Positions 16,379-24,192 of a DNA stretch of 64,000 bases are shown one piece after another (the stretch's first letter is position 1; each line of letters begins with the position of its first letter). The translations under genes and the position numbers were made by a program. The notes under the pieces were generated by a model. It was not told where the DNA came from. It saw nothing but the letters and a program-made list of their open reading frames with translations, and did no database searches. This DNA comes from CAWCGU01 sp963838095 (GTDB taxonomy: Bacteria; Actinomycetota; Thermoleophilia; Solirubrobacterales; 70-9), in assembly GCA_963838095.1 (NCBI GenBank), contig CAWIPO010000008.1, forward strand, positions 310,001 to 374,000. Direction: 5' to 3'.

Positions 16379-16978
16379 GTGTTCACGGGGCTGATCGCCG
16401 ATCTCGGGACCGTCGAACGAGTGGATCGAGGGGAGGACGGAGCCAGAATTCGCGTCGCCACCATGCTTGTGGCGGAGATCGCCGAGGGCGACTCGGTCGC
16501 CGTCAACGGTGCCTGCCTCACCGCCGCGGCCGTGGACGCATCGGGCTTCGAGGCCGACGTGATGAACCAGACGCTGTCCCTCACCTCGCTCGGCCCGCTT
16601 GAGCCCGAGGACCGGGTCAACCTTGAGCTCGCGGTGCGCGCGGGCGACCGGCTCGGCGGGCACCTCGTTCAGGGGCACGTGGACGGCACGGGTCGGGTGA
16701 TCGGCGTGCGCGAGGACGGTTTCGCTCGCCGGATGGAGGTGGAGGCGCCCGAGGAGCTCCGCCCTTACATCGTCGAGCGCGGTTCGGTGGCGATCGACGG
16801 CGTCAGCCTCACGGTCGCCGCAATCAGCGAGCGCGGGTTCGAGGTCTCGCTGATCCCAGAAACACTGGAGCGGACGGCCTTGGGAAGAGCTGCGGAGGGA
16901 GCAATCGTCAACATCGAAGTGGACCAGATCGCTCGCTACGTCGAGCGAGCCGTGTCAGGCTTTGGAGGGACCAAATGA
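16379..16978 (+). CDS. ribE: Riboflavin synthase, alpha chain
   Basis: 199 residues from GTG at 16379, giving the conserved N terminus MFTGLIADLGTV. A GTG at 16373 that overlaps the ribD stop is an alternative adding two residues. The two tandem lumazine-binding repeats are clear: VNGACLTAAAV in the first and GGHLVQGHVDGTG plus IDGVSLTVAAI in the second. It dismutates two 6,7-dimethyl-8-ribityllumazine molecules into riboflavin. The stop overlaps the ribBA ATG (ATGA). Confidence 0.95.
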   Translation: MFTGLIADLGTVERVDRGEDGARIRVATMLVAEIAEGDSVAVNGACLTAAAVDASGFEADVMNQTLSLTSLGPLEPEDRVNLELAVRAGDRLGGHLVQGHVDGTGRVIGVREDGFARRMEVEAPEELRPYIVERGSVAIDGVSLTVAAISERGFEVSLIPETLERTALGRAAEGAIVNIEVDQIARYVERAVSGFGGTK

Positions 16979-18276
16979 GTGAGCAGACGAGAACGGCGTT
17001 TTCCACGATCGAGGAAGCCCTCGAAGAGATCCGGCGCGGCCGGATGGTGGTGGTCTGCGACAGCGAGGACCGCGAGAACGAGGGCGACCTGGTCCTCGCC
17101 GCCCAGTTTGCGACGCCCGAGGCGATCAACTTCATGTCGAAGGAGGCTCGGGGGCTGATCTGCCTGGCACTGACGCCGGAGCGTTGCGACGAGCTCGGGC
17201 TCGACCTGATGCCCGCGAAGAACGAGGCGCCGCTGAAGACGGCGTTCACCGTCTCGGTCGAGGCCGCCCATGGTGTCTCTACCGGGATCTCCGCCGCCGA
17301 CCGCGCGCGCACGATCCAGGTGGCGATCGATCCGAATTCGAGTCACGACGACCTCGTCCAGCCCGGCCACATGTTCCCTTTGAAGGCGAAGGAGGGGGGA
17401 GTGCTGGAGCGCACCGGCCACACCGAAGCCTCTGTCGACCTGGCGCGGCTGGCCGGGCTGATTCCAGCCGGGGTGATCTGCGAGATCGCGAACGACGACG
17501 GCACGATGGCGCGCGTTCCCGACCTGGTCGGCTACTGCGAGCGCCACGAGCTGAAGATGATCACGATCGCCGATCTGATCGCCTACCGGCGCCGGACCGA
17601 GAAGCTGGTCGAGCGAATCGTCGCGACGAAGCTGCCGACGGCGTTCGGCGAGTTCACGGCAGTCGGCTACCGCTCGCTGGTCGACGAGAAGCACCACGTT
17701 GCGATGGTCAAGGGCGAGGTCTCCGGCATGGAGGACGTACTGGTCCGCGTGCACTCGGAGTGCCTGACCGGCGACGTCTTCCATTCCCTGCGCTGTGACT
17801 GCGGCGAGCAGCTCGAGGCGGCGCTGGCGATGATCGAGCGCGAGGGCCGCGGGGTGCTGCTGTACCTCTCTCAGGAGGGACGCGGGATCGGTCTGCTGAA
17901 CAAGCTGCGCGCGTACCGGCTGCAGGAGGACGGCCTCGACACGGTTGACGCCAACGCCGCGCTCGGGCTCCCGGCCGACCTCCGCGACTACGGAATCGGC
18001 GCCCAGATCCTCGGCGACCTCGGCCTGACGAGCATTCGCATCCTCACCAACAACCCGAAGAAGATCGTCGGCCTCGAGGGCTACGGCCTCTCGGTCAGCG
18101 AGCAGGTGCCGATCGTCCAGGTGCCCAACCCCCACAACGAGGAGTACCTGCGCACCAAGCGCGAGCGCCTCGGCCACATCCTCCACCACCAGGGCTTGGC
18201 GCTCGACGACGAGATGATCCACTCCGAGCACCTGCGTCGACGCCCGGCGCGGACAGCGAGCGGCAGATCTGGATAG
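16975..18276 (+). CDS. ribBA: Bifunctional DHBP synthase / GTP cyclohydrolase II
   Basis: 433 residues. The N-terminal half (about 8-205) is 3,4-dihydroxy-2-butanone-4-phosphate synthase with DSEDRENEGDLVLAAQ, the Mg-binding GHTEA and NDDGTMAR. The C-terminal half (about 210-405) is GTP cyclohydrolase II with VRVHSECLTGDVFHSLRCDC (zinc cysteines) and SQEGRGIGLLNKL. Together they feed both branches of riboflavin synthesis. About 25 residues of basic tail extend beyond GHILHHQG. Both active sites look complete, unlike some actinobacterial fusions with a dead half. ribH follows after 17 nt. Confidence 0.97.
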   Translation: MSEQTRTAFSTIEEALEEIRRGRMVVVCDSEDRENEGDLVLAAQFATPEAINFMSKEARGLICLALTPERCDELGLDLMPAKNEAPLKTAFTVSVEAAHGVSTGISAADRARTIQVAIDPNSSHDDLVQPGHMFPLKAKEGGVLERTGHTEASVDLARLAGLIPAGVICEIANDDGTMARVPDLVGYCERHELKMITIADLIAYRRRTEKLVERIVATKLPTAFGEFTAVGYRSLVDEKHHVAMVKGEVSGMEDVLVRVHSECLTGDVFHSLRCDCGEQLEAALAMIEREGRGVLLYLSQEGRGIGLLNKLRAYRLQEDGLDTVDANAALGLPADLRDYGIGAQILGDLGLTSIRILTNNPKKIVGLEGYGLSVSEQVPIVQVPNPHNEEYLRTKRERLGHILHHQGLALDDEMIHSEHLRRRPARTASGRSG

Positions 18277-18293
18277 CCGGACCCGCGGAGCGA

Positions 18294-18728
18294 GTGGCTG
18301 AGTTCGCGATCTGCGTCGCGACGTTCTACGACGATCTGGCCGAGCGGCTCGTGAACGGTGCGGTCGTGGCGTTCGAGGAGAACGGGATCGCGCCGAGCGC
18401 GACGCACACCTTTGAGGTGCCGGGGGCATTCGAGCTCCCCTTGGCGGCGAAGCTCTGCGCCGAGTCCGGCCGCTTCGCCGGCGTCGCCTGCCTCGGCGCC
18501 GTGATCCGCGGCGAGACCGACCACTACGACTTCGTCTGCGGCGAGGCCGCTCGCGGGATCCAGCAGGTGCAGCTCGACACCGGGATCCCCTGCGCCTTCG
18601 GCGTCATCACCTGCGACACGATGGAGCAGGCGCTCGCTCGCGCCGGTGGGGACAAGCGCGATCAGGGGCGGCACGCGGCCGAGGCCGTGATTCAGATGCA
18701 CCGGTTGCGCTCGAGCATCGACGGATGA
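18294..18728 (+). CDS. ribH: 6,7-dimethyl-8-ribityllumazine synthase
   Basis: 144 residues from GTG at 18294 preceded by GCGGAG. It condenses the pyrimidine and the butanone phosphate to lumazine. Signatures: FEVPGAFELPLAAK, GAVIRGETDHYDFVC (catalytic His region), and CAFGVITCDTMEQALARAG. The protein is a little shorter at the N terminus than many homologues. Its stop overlaps the start of a nucleotide cyclase gene by 4 nt, an unusual neighbour for a biosynthetic enzyme. Confidence 0.96.
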   Translation: MAEFAICVATFYDDLAERLVNGAVVAFEENGIAPSATHTFEVPGAFELPLAAKLCAESGRFAGVACLGAVIRGETDHYDFVCGEAARGIQQVQLDTGIPCAFGVITCDTMEQALARAGGDKRDQGRHAAEAVIQMHRLRSSIDG

Positions 18729-20260
18729 CCGCAGAGTCGGCGCCCCGCGAGTCCGGTACCGCGCTGGCGGCCCGGACCGATCGGCGCCTGTTCTGGTACG
18801 GACTCTCCGCGAACGGAGTGGGTGCGGTCGTTGTCGTCCTCTTCCTGTTCTATCTCGGGCCGAGCCGCCTTAGCGACGCCCAGTTCGACGGCGTCCTCGA
18901 GCGCAGCATCCCGGGCTTCCTGGCGTACATGGCATTCGCGCTTCCGTTCGGCCGCTACTGGGCGGCGAAGTTCCCGTTCAGGCCGATCGAGGCTTGGCTG
19001 GGAGCCGAGCGCCCCGCGACAGTCGAGGAACGGCTGGCGGTGCTGCGCTACCCGCTCGTCTGGGCACGTCGCTCGGCGATCATCTGGGCGGTAGGCGCCG
19101 TTCTCTTCGCCGCCCTCAACTCGAGCCTCGGGTTCGTGAACACGCTTGGGGTTGCGGCGGTGACCGCGATCGGCGGGGTGGCGTCGTGCTCGCTGCAGTA
19201 CCTGGTCGTGGAGCGGATCATGCGTCCGGTCACCGCCCGGGCGCTCGGCGGGGGGGCACCGCCCGAGAACCCCGCTCCCGGGGTGGCAGCCCGGCTGACG
19301 ATGGCCTGGACGCTCGCCACCGGCGTTTTCCTGCTCGGGATCGGCGGTCTCGCCACCGCCTACCTCATCGACGACAGCCTCGACGACACCCGCATCGTCG
19401 TCGCGATCGTGTTTCTCGCCGCGAACGGCCTCTTCGGCGGGCTGATGGCGATGCTGATGGCGGCGCGCGCCGTGGCCGAGCGACTCGCCGGGGTCAGCGA
19501 AGCGCTCGAGCGCGTGGAGCAGGGCGATCTCGAGACCCGCGTGCAGGTCGACGACGGCAGCGAGGTGGGCCTCGTCCAGGCGGGGTTCAACCGGATGGCC
19601 GCAGGGCTCGAGGAGAGGGAAAGGCTGAGGGAGGCGTTCGGCACGTACGTCGACTCCGAGGTCGCAGAGCACATCCTCCGCGAGGGCACGGCACTCGAAG
19701 GCGAGGAGGTGGAGGTGACCGCGATGTTCGTCGACATCCGCGACTTCACAGGCTTCGCCGAGCGCGAAAGCGCTCCGGTCGTCGTCTCGACGCTGAACGC
19801 CCTGTTCGAGGAGCTGGTGCCCGTCGTTCACGGACACGGAGGGCACATCGACAAGTTTGTCGGCGACGGTTTCCTCGCGGTGTTCGGCGCGCCCCGCCGG
19901 ATGGACGATCACGCCGACCAGGGTCTCGCAGCGGCGCTCGAGATCGCCAACCGCGTTGACAAACGCCTCGGCGAGCGGCTCAAAATCGGGATCGGCCTCA
20001 ACAGCGGCAACGTGGTCGCGGGAAACGTCGGCGGCGACGGGCGCTATGACTTCAGCGTCATCGGCGACGTGATCAACGTCGCCTCCAGGGTGGAGGCCGC
20101 CACCCGCGACACCGGCGACGCGATCCTCGTCTCCGAGCACACGATGCGGGCGCTGAGCGACGGCGATCCACCGCTCGAGCCGAGACCCGACGTGCGGCTG
20201 AAGGGAAAGCGCGATCAGGTGTCGGTGTACGCCGTCGCAGTAACCGTTACCGCCGCGTAG
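18725..20260 (+). CDS. Membrane-bound class III adenylate/guanylate cyclase with HAMP
   Basis: 511 residues. About six hydrophobic segments lie in residues 20-245, followed by a HAMP linker (about 245-300, AERLAGVSEALERVEQGDLETRVQ) and a class III cyclase domain (about 320-500). The metal-binding aspartates are present in FVDIRDFTGFAE (about 336) and VGDGFLAVFG (about 380). The purine-selecting region reads DKFVGD, and SVIGDVINVASRVE carries the transition-state Asn/Arg, so the domain should be active. The Lys/Asp pair favours ATP over GTP by family precedent. It is translationally coupled to ribH (ATGA). Confidence 0.9.
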   Translation: MTAESAPRESGTALAARTDRRLFWYGLSANGVGAVVVVLFLFYLGPSRLSDAQFDGVLERSIPGFLAYMAFALPFGRYWAAKFPFRPIEAWLGAERPATVEERLAVLRYPLVWARRSAIIWAVGAVLFAALNSSLGFVNTLGVAAVTAIGGVASCSLQYLVVERIMRPVTARALGGGAPPENPAPGVAARLTMAWTLATGVFLLGIGGLATAYLIDDSLDDTRIVVAIVFLAANGLFGGLMAMLMAARAVAERLAGVSEALERVEQGDLETRVQVDDGSEVGLVQAGFNRMAAGLEERERLREAFGTYVDSEVAEHILREGTALEGEEVEVTAMFVDIRDFTGFAERESAPVVVSTLNALFEELVPVVHGHGGHIDKFVGDGFLAVFGAPRRMDDHADQGLAAALEIANRVDKRLGERLKIGIGLNSGNVVAGNVGGDGRYDFSVIGDVINVASRVEAATRDTGDAILVSEHTMRALSDGDPPLEPRPDVRLKGKRDQVSVYAVAVTVTAA

Positions 20261-20267
20261 CGCCCGC

Positions 20268-20273
20268 TACCAT
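20268..20273 (+). promoter_or_regulatory. -10-like hexamer of rpmB
   Basis: TACCAT lies 9 nt before the rpmB ATG, consistent with a leaderless transcript. Confidence 0.4.
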
Positions 20274-20282
20274 CTCGCCGCG

Positions 20283-20474
20283 ATGGCCAAGGTCTGTCAC
20301 AGCTGCGGCAAGGGCCCCGCGTTCGGGAACTCACGCAGCCACTCGATGGTCGCCACCCGGCGGCGATTCAACCCGAACCTGCAGAAGGTCCGGATCGACG
20401 ACCACGGTACGCCGCGCCGCGTTTACGTCTGCACGCGCTGCCTGAAGGCGAACAAGGTCACGAAGGCCGCGTAG
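20283..20474 (+). CDS. rpmB: 50S ribosomal protein L28 (zinc-binding form)
   Basis: 63 residues. The two CxxC pairs (CHSC near the N terminus and CTRC near the C terminus) mark the zinc-containing C+ paralogue, which some bacteria swap for a C- form under zinc limitation. GPAFGNSRSHS and TRRRFNPNLQKV are the L28 signatures. rpmB followed by a FakA-like gene and recG is a widely conserved order. Confidence 0.96.
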   Translation: MAKVCHSCGKGPAFGNSRSHSMVATRRRFNPNLQKVRIDDHGTPRRVYVCTRCLKANKVTKAA

Positions 20475-20534
20475 CGGTCCAGCTCCGCCCGCACCGCACT
20501 CCGCCCTCGCTAGCCCGATAATCACGGCACCCTC

Positions 20535-22160
20535 GTGCCGGACCCCTCGATACATCGTTTCCGCCAGGTCCTGGCGGTCGCGCTTGCGCATTTGGAAGAG
20601 CGCAGGCAGGAGATCAACGACCTGAACGTGTTCCCGGTCGCCGACGGCGACACAGGGGACAACATGGCGCTGACGATGCGAAGCGTGCTCGAGCGCTCGC
20701 ACACGCTCGAAAGCGAGGCGGGCGAGGAGGTGAGCCGCCCCGTGATCGTGCAGGAGGTCGCCAGGGCCGCGCTGATGGGGGCGCGAGGCAACTCCGGTGT
20801 GATCCTGAGCCAGATCATCCGCGGAGCGGCCGAGGTGCTTGCGACGCCGCCCGGGAGGCTGATCGACCCGGACCTTGTCGGCAAAGCGCTGCGCTCGGCG
20901 AGCGACGCCGCGCGCAGCTCGATCCCGCATCCAGAGGAGGGCACGATCCTGACAGTGATCGAGCGCATGGCCGGCGCAGTCGAGGAGCGACTCAGCCACT
21001 TCCAGCAGAACCGGCTCGAAACCGAGGCGACCGACTCCGAGCAGAACGCGCTGCTCGCGGAGATGATGGCGACGGCCCTGTTCGCGGGGGAGGAGGCGGT
21101 ACGACACACGCCCGAACAGCTCGCTGTGCTGGCCGAGTATGGCGTCGTCGATGCCGGCGCGCTCGGGCTCGTTGTGATCGTTCGCGGCCTGATCGCGGGC
21201 CTGGCCGGGGAGGAGGTGGAGCTGCCGGAGATCCCCCACTACGCGCCAGCGCGCACCCATGATGTCCATCACGCCGATACGCAATACCGCTGGTGCACGA
21301 ACTTCATCGTCACCGGGGAGGGGCTCGAAGCGCGGGCCTTCATTCCCGAGCTCGAGTCGCTGGGCGACTCGGTGCTGGTCGTGGGTGACGAGGCGACCCT
21401 GAAGGTCCACGTGCACACCGACGACTACGAGGCCGCCAAGGCGATTTTCGGCGAGGCCGGCGAGATCATCCAGGAGGACATCGCGGACATGCGGGAGCAG
21501 ATCGCCGCGCGAGAGTCGCGGCTGGCCGCCGGTCGCTCGGCGGTGGTCGCTGTCGCCAGCGGCAACGGCCTGCGCCGCATGTTCGAGGACCTCGGGGTGG
21601 TGGTCGTGAACGGCGGTAGCACCCTCAATCCCTCCACCGAGGACCTGCTGGCGGGCATCGATCGCGCGCCCGTCGACGAGGTTGTGCTGCTTCCCAACTC
21701 CCCGAACGTTCGACTCGCCGCCGAGGAGGCGTCAATGCTGGCGGAGAAGACCGTGATCGTGGTCGGGTGCGATTCCCAGCAGGCGGCGCTGGGCGCGCTT
21801 CCCGAGCTCGACGCCGAGGTGAGCGCAGCGGAGAACGCGCGGCGTTTGGAGCAGGCGCTTGCCAGGATTACGAGCGGTGGAGTCGCGCCGGCCGTCAAGG
21901 ACGATGTGGAGGGACGTTTCGTGCGTCGCGACGCGGTCGGCTTCGACGGCAACGACGTCGTCGCCTGGGGTGGACCCGGCTCGACACTGCGACAGACCCT
22001 GGAGCTGCTCGGCGAGGGGGCCGAGCTGGTGACGGTCTTCGCCGCCGATGACGCGCCGATCCCCGCCGAGGAGCTGCCCGCCCAGCTTGAGGGTGGCGCC
22101 GAGGTGGAGGTCCACCGCGCCGGCCAGCCCGGTTGGTGGTGGCTGATCGTCGCCGAGTAG
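20535..22160 (+). CDS. DAK/FakA-like kinase (DhaL + DegV-related domains)
   Basis: 541 residues from GTG at 20535; a GATAAT hexamer lies 12 nt before it. The N-terminal DhaL domain has the ATP/Mg motif LNVFPVADGDTGDNM at about 30-44 and GARGNSGVILSQIIRG. The C-terminal half (GNGLRRMFEDLGVVVVNGGST and later) belongs to the family once called YloV, now FakA in Firmicutes, where it phosphorylates fatty acids bound to FakB. No fakB lies nearby, so a fatty-acid kinase role is by analogy. Its position between rpmB and recG is typical for the family. Confidence 0.9.
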   Translation: MPDPSIHRFRQVLAVALAHLEERRQEINDLNVFPVADGDTGDNMALTMRSVLERSHTLESEAGEEVSRPVIVQEVARAALMGARGNSGVILSQIIRGAAEVLATPPGRLIDPDLVGKALRSASDAARSSIPHPEEGTILTVIERMAGAVEERLSHFQQNRLETEATDSEQNALLAEMMATALFAGEEAVRHTPEQLAVLAEYGVVDAGALGLVVIVRGLIAGLAGEEVELPEIPHYAPARTHDVHHADTQYRWCTNFIVTGEGLEARAFIPELESLGDSVLVVGDEATLKVHVHTDDYEAAKAIFGEAGEIIQEDIADMREQIAARESRLAAGRSAVVAVASGNGLRRMFEDLGVVVVNGGSTLNPSTEDLLAGIDRAPVDEVVLLPNSPNVRLAAEEASMLAEKTVIVVGCDSQQAALGALPELDAEVSAAENARRLEQALARITSGGVAPAVKDDVEGRFVRRDAVGFDGNDVVAWGGPGSTLRQTLELLGEGAELVTVFAADDAPIPAEELPAQLEGGAEVEVHRAGQPGWWWLIVAE

Positions 22161-22178
22161 AGGAAGATTCGGTACGCA

Positions 22179-22640
22179 ATGGAACCGCCGGAGAGGATCG
22201 ACCCGCAAGGCGGCGCCGATTACCTGGAGGTGATCACGAAGGCCGCCTTCCAGTCCGGCATCAGCTGGGCCGTGATCGAATCGAAGTGGGACGGGTTCCG
22301 GGAGGCGTTCCACGGCTTCGACCCCGAGAAGGTGGCAGCGTTCGACGACCGCGATATCGACGAGCTGGCGAAGGACGCCCGCATCGTTCGCAATCGCCGC
22401 AAAATCGCCGCCACCGTCGAGAACGCGCGCACCCTGATCGACCTCGAGGACGAGCATGGCGACTTCGGTGCCTACCTGCGCTCCTTCGACACGTTCGAGG
22501 CCAAATCGGCCGACTTCTGCAAGCGGTTCAAGTTCATCGGCGACTTCGGAGCCTTCTACTGCCTGTACGTCGTCGGCGAAGACGTGCCCGAGTACAACGA
22601 ATGGCGCCGCTCACGCGGGCTCGAGCCGCTGGAGAATTGA
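22179..22640 (+). CDS. DNA-3-methyladenine glycosylase I-like protein, short form
   Basis: 153 residues. The core AAFQSGISWAVIESKWDGFREAFHGFDPEKVAAF and ARIVRNRRKIAATVENA matches the Tag family, whose members excise 3-methyladenine. The N-terminal segment with the zinc-binding Cys and the DxxWG motif is missing, and so are the C-terminal zinc histidines. Substrate binding may therefore differ or be lost. The stop overlaps the next start (TTGA). A DNA repair role is an inference from fold. Confidence 0.7.
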   Translation: MEPPERIDPQGGADYLEVITKAAFQSGISWAVIESKWDGFREAFHGFDPEKVAAFDDRDIDELAKDARIVRNRRKIAATVENARTLIDLEDEHGDFGAYLRSFDTFEAKSADFCKRFKFIGDFGAFYCLYVVGEDVPEYNEWRRSRGLEPLEN

Positions 22641-23380
22641 ACACAGCGGACACCTTGCTCGGCGAGGTGCTCGAGGCCCACGGCGGGCTCGAGCGCTGGA
22701 AATCGACCAACGCGATCAGCGCCCGGGTCCGCTCCGGCGGGCTGCTGCCCCGTACGCGGATGCCCGGGACCCGTTTCTCCGACTACCGGCTCAGGGTGGA
22801 AGTCCACGAACGGCGGGCGGTCATGGACCCCTTTCCCGACGAAGGCCGGCGAGGTGTTTTCGACTCAGGCGAGTCCCGGATCGAGGCGCTCGACGGGGCG
22901 CCGATCGAGTCGCGCGCCGATCCGCGGCCTGTGTTCTTCGGGCGTTCGGGTCTGCGCCGCAACCTGCGCTGGGACGCGCTCGACTCGGTGTACTTCGCCG
23001 GCTACGCGATGTGGAACTACCTCGCGACCCCTTACCTGTTCACGCTCGACGGCGTGGAGACGCGCGAGGGTGAGGATTGGATCGCGGATGATGAGCGCTG
23101 GCGCCGGCTCGAGGTCACCTTCCCGCCGGGGCTCGACACCCATTGCCGCGAGCAGAGCTTCTACTTCGACGAGCGCCGGTTCTTGCGCCGCCACGACTAC
23201 GTCGCGGAGGTGATCGGTGGCTGGGCGCACGGCGGGCACCTGTGCGACGAGCACGTCGAGGCGGGCGGGCTCGTGTTCCCCACCCGGCGCCGGGTGCGCC
23301 CGGTCGGGCCCGGCAACCGGGTGATGCCGCTGCCGACGATGGTCGCGCTCGACCTCTCGGAGATCGAGGTCGAAACGTGA
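22637..23380 (+). CDS. Conserved protein of unknown function
   Basis: 247 residues from TTG at 22637, overlapping the previous stop. It begins LLGEVLEAHGGLERWK, a phrase seen in proteins with a LolA-like lipoprotein-carrier fold, but there is no signal peptide. The rest is rich in aromatic residues and arginine (YFAGYAMWNYLATPYLF, FYFDERRFLRRHDY). No catalytic motif can be named. It is coupled on both sides (TTGA before, GTGA after) with the glycosylase-like and GST-like genes, so the three are expressed together. Confidence 0.7.
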   Translation: MNTADTLLGEVLEAHGGLERWKSTNAISARVRSGGLLPRTRMPGTRFSDYRLRVEVHERRAVMDPFPDEGRRGVFDSGESRIEALDGAPIESRADPRPVFFGRSGLRRNLRWDALDSVYFAGYAMWNYLATPYLFTLDGVETREGEDWIADDERWRRLEVTFPPGLDTHCREQSFYFDERRFLRRHDYVAEVIGGWAHGGHLCDEHVEAGGLVFPTRRRVRPVGPGNRVMPLPTMVALDLSEIEVET

Positions 23381-24153
23381 GCGCCAAGCTCTACGTGATC
23401 CTCGGGTCCCACGCCTGCAGGGCGGGGATCCTGATGCTCGACCACAAGGGCGTCGTCTACGAGATAGTGACCCTGCCAGCCGGCCTACACCCCTTCCTCG
23501 TCCGGCTGCACGGCTTCCCCGGGAATGTGACTCGCGTCGCTGGCGACAAACACCCGAAATCGCTCGCGCTGATGAATCGCCTCGGAACGGTGCCCGCATT
23601 GCGCTACGGGGCCGACAGGATCCAGACCAACCACGAGATCGCACGCTTCCTCGATCGCGTCAGGCCAGATCCGCCGCTGTTCCCGGCCGACCCGGAGCGG
23701 CGCAGCGCCGTCGAGGAGGCTGAGCGCTGGGGTGACGAGGTGCTCCAGATGGCCGCCCGGCGGCTCGTATCTGCCGCCGGCATGCACGGCCCGGACGCGC
23801 TCATCGATCGCGGCAGCTCCGGCAGGCTGGGTCCGCTGCTGGTCCGCAACGAAGCGTTGCGGCGCTGGGGGGCGGCGAGGGTCGTCCGCACAACTTTCGC
23901 CGCCGACCTCGAGGCCGAGAACGAACTGCTCGCATCACTGCCGGGGATGCTCGACCGCATCGACGCTTGGATCGAGGGCGGGGTTCTGAACGGGCCGGAG
24001 CTGAACGCCGCGGACTTCATGATCGCCCCCAGCGTGGCTTTCCTGTGCCACCGGCGCGACCTCGTTCAGAAGATCGAGGCGCGGCCGGTCGCGGAGCTGA
24101 TCGACCGCCTGCTGCCCGCGCCCGCCGGCGCACCCTCTCCCGCTCACGCCTGA
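23377..24153 (+). CDS. Glutathione S-transferase-fold protein
   Basis: 258 residues from GTG at 23377 (GTGA overlap). The N terminus is a thioredoxin-like GST domain: KLYVILGSHACRAGILMLDHKGVVYEIVTLP, and the cis-proline region TVPALRYG followed by NHEIARFLD. The C-terminal helical domain ends with LNAADFMIAPSVAF, typical of GSTs. Actinobacteria usually lack glutathione, so the thiol cofactor or the activity is uncertain. The Cys at about residue 14 could be the reactive residue. Confidence 0.75.
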   Translation: MSAKLYVILGSHACRAGILMLDHKGVVYEIVTLPAGLHPFLVRLHGFPGNVTRVAGDKHPKSLALMNRLGTVPALRYGADRIQTNHEIARFLDRVRPDPPLFPADPERRSAVEEAERWGDEVLQMAARRLVSAAGMHGPDALIDRGSSGRLGPLLVRNEALRRWGAARVVRTTFAADLEAENELLASLPGMLDRIDAWIEGGVLNGPELNAADFMIAPSVAFLCHRRDLVQKIEARPVAELIDRLLPAPAGAPSPAHA

Positions 24154-24178
24154 GCACCCGCTCCGCCACCGAGCGGCC

Positions 24179-24184
24179 TAGGCT
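24179..24184 (+). promoter_or_regulatory. -10-like hexamer of recG
   Basis: TAGGCT lies 8 nt before the recG GTG at 24193, the spacing expected for a leaderless message. It supports this start over later in-frame ones. Confidence 0.45.
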
Positions 24185-24192
24185 GGGTTGCG

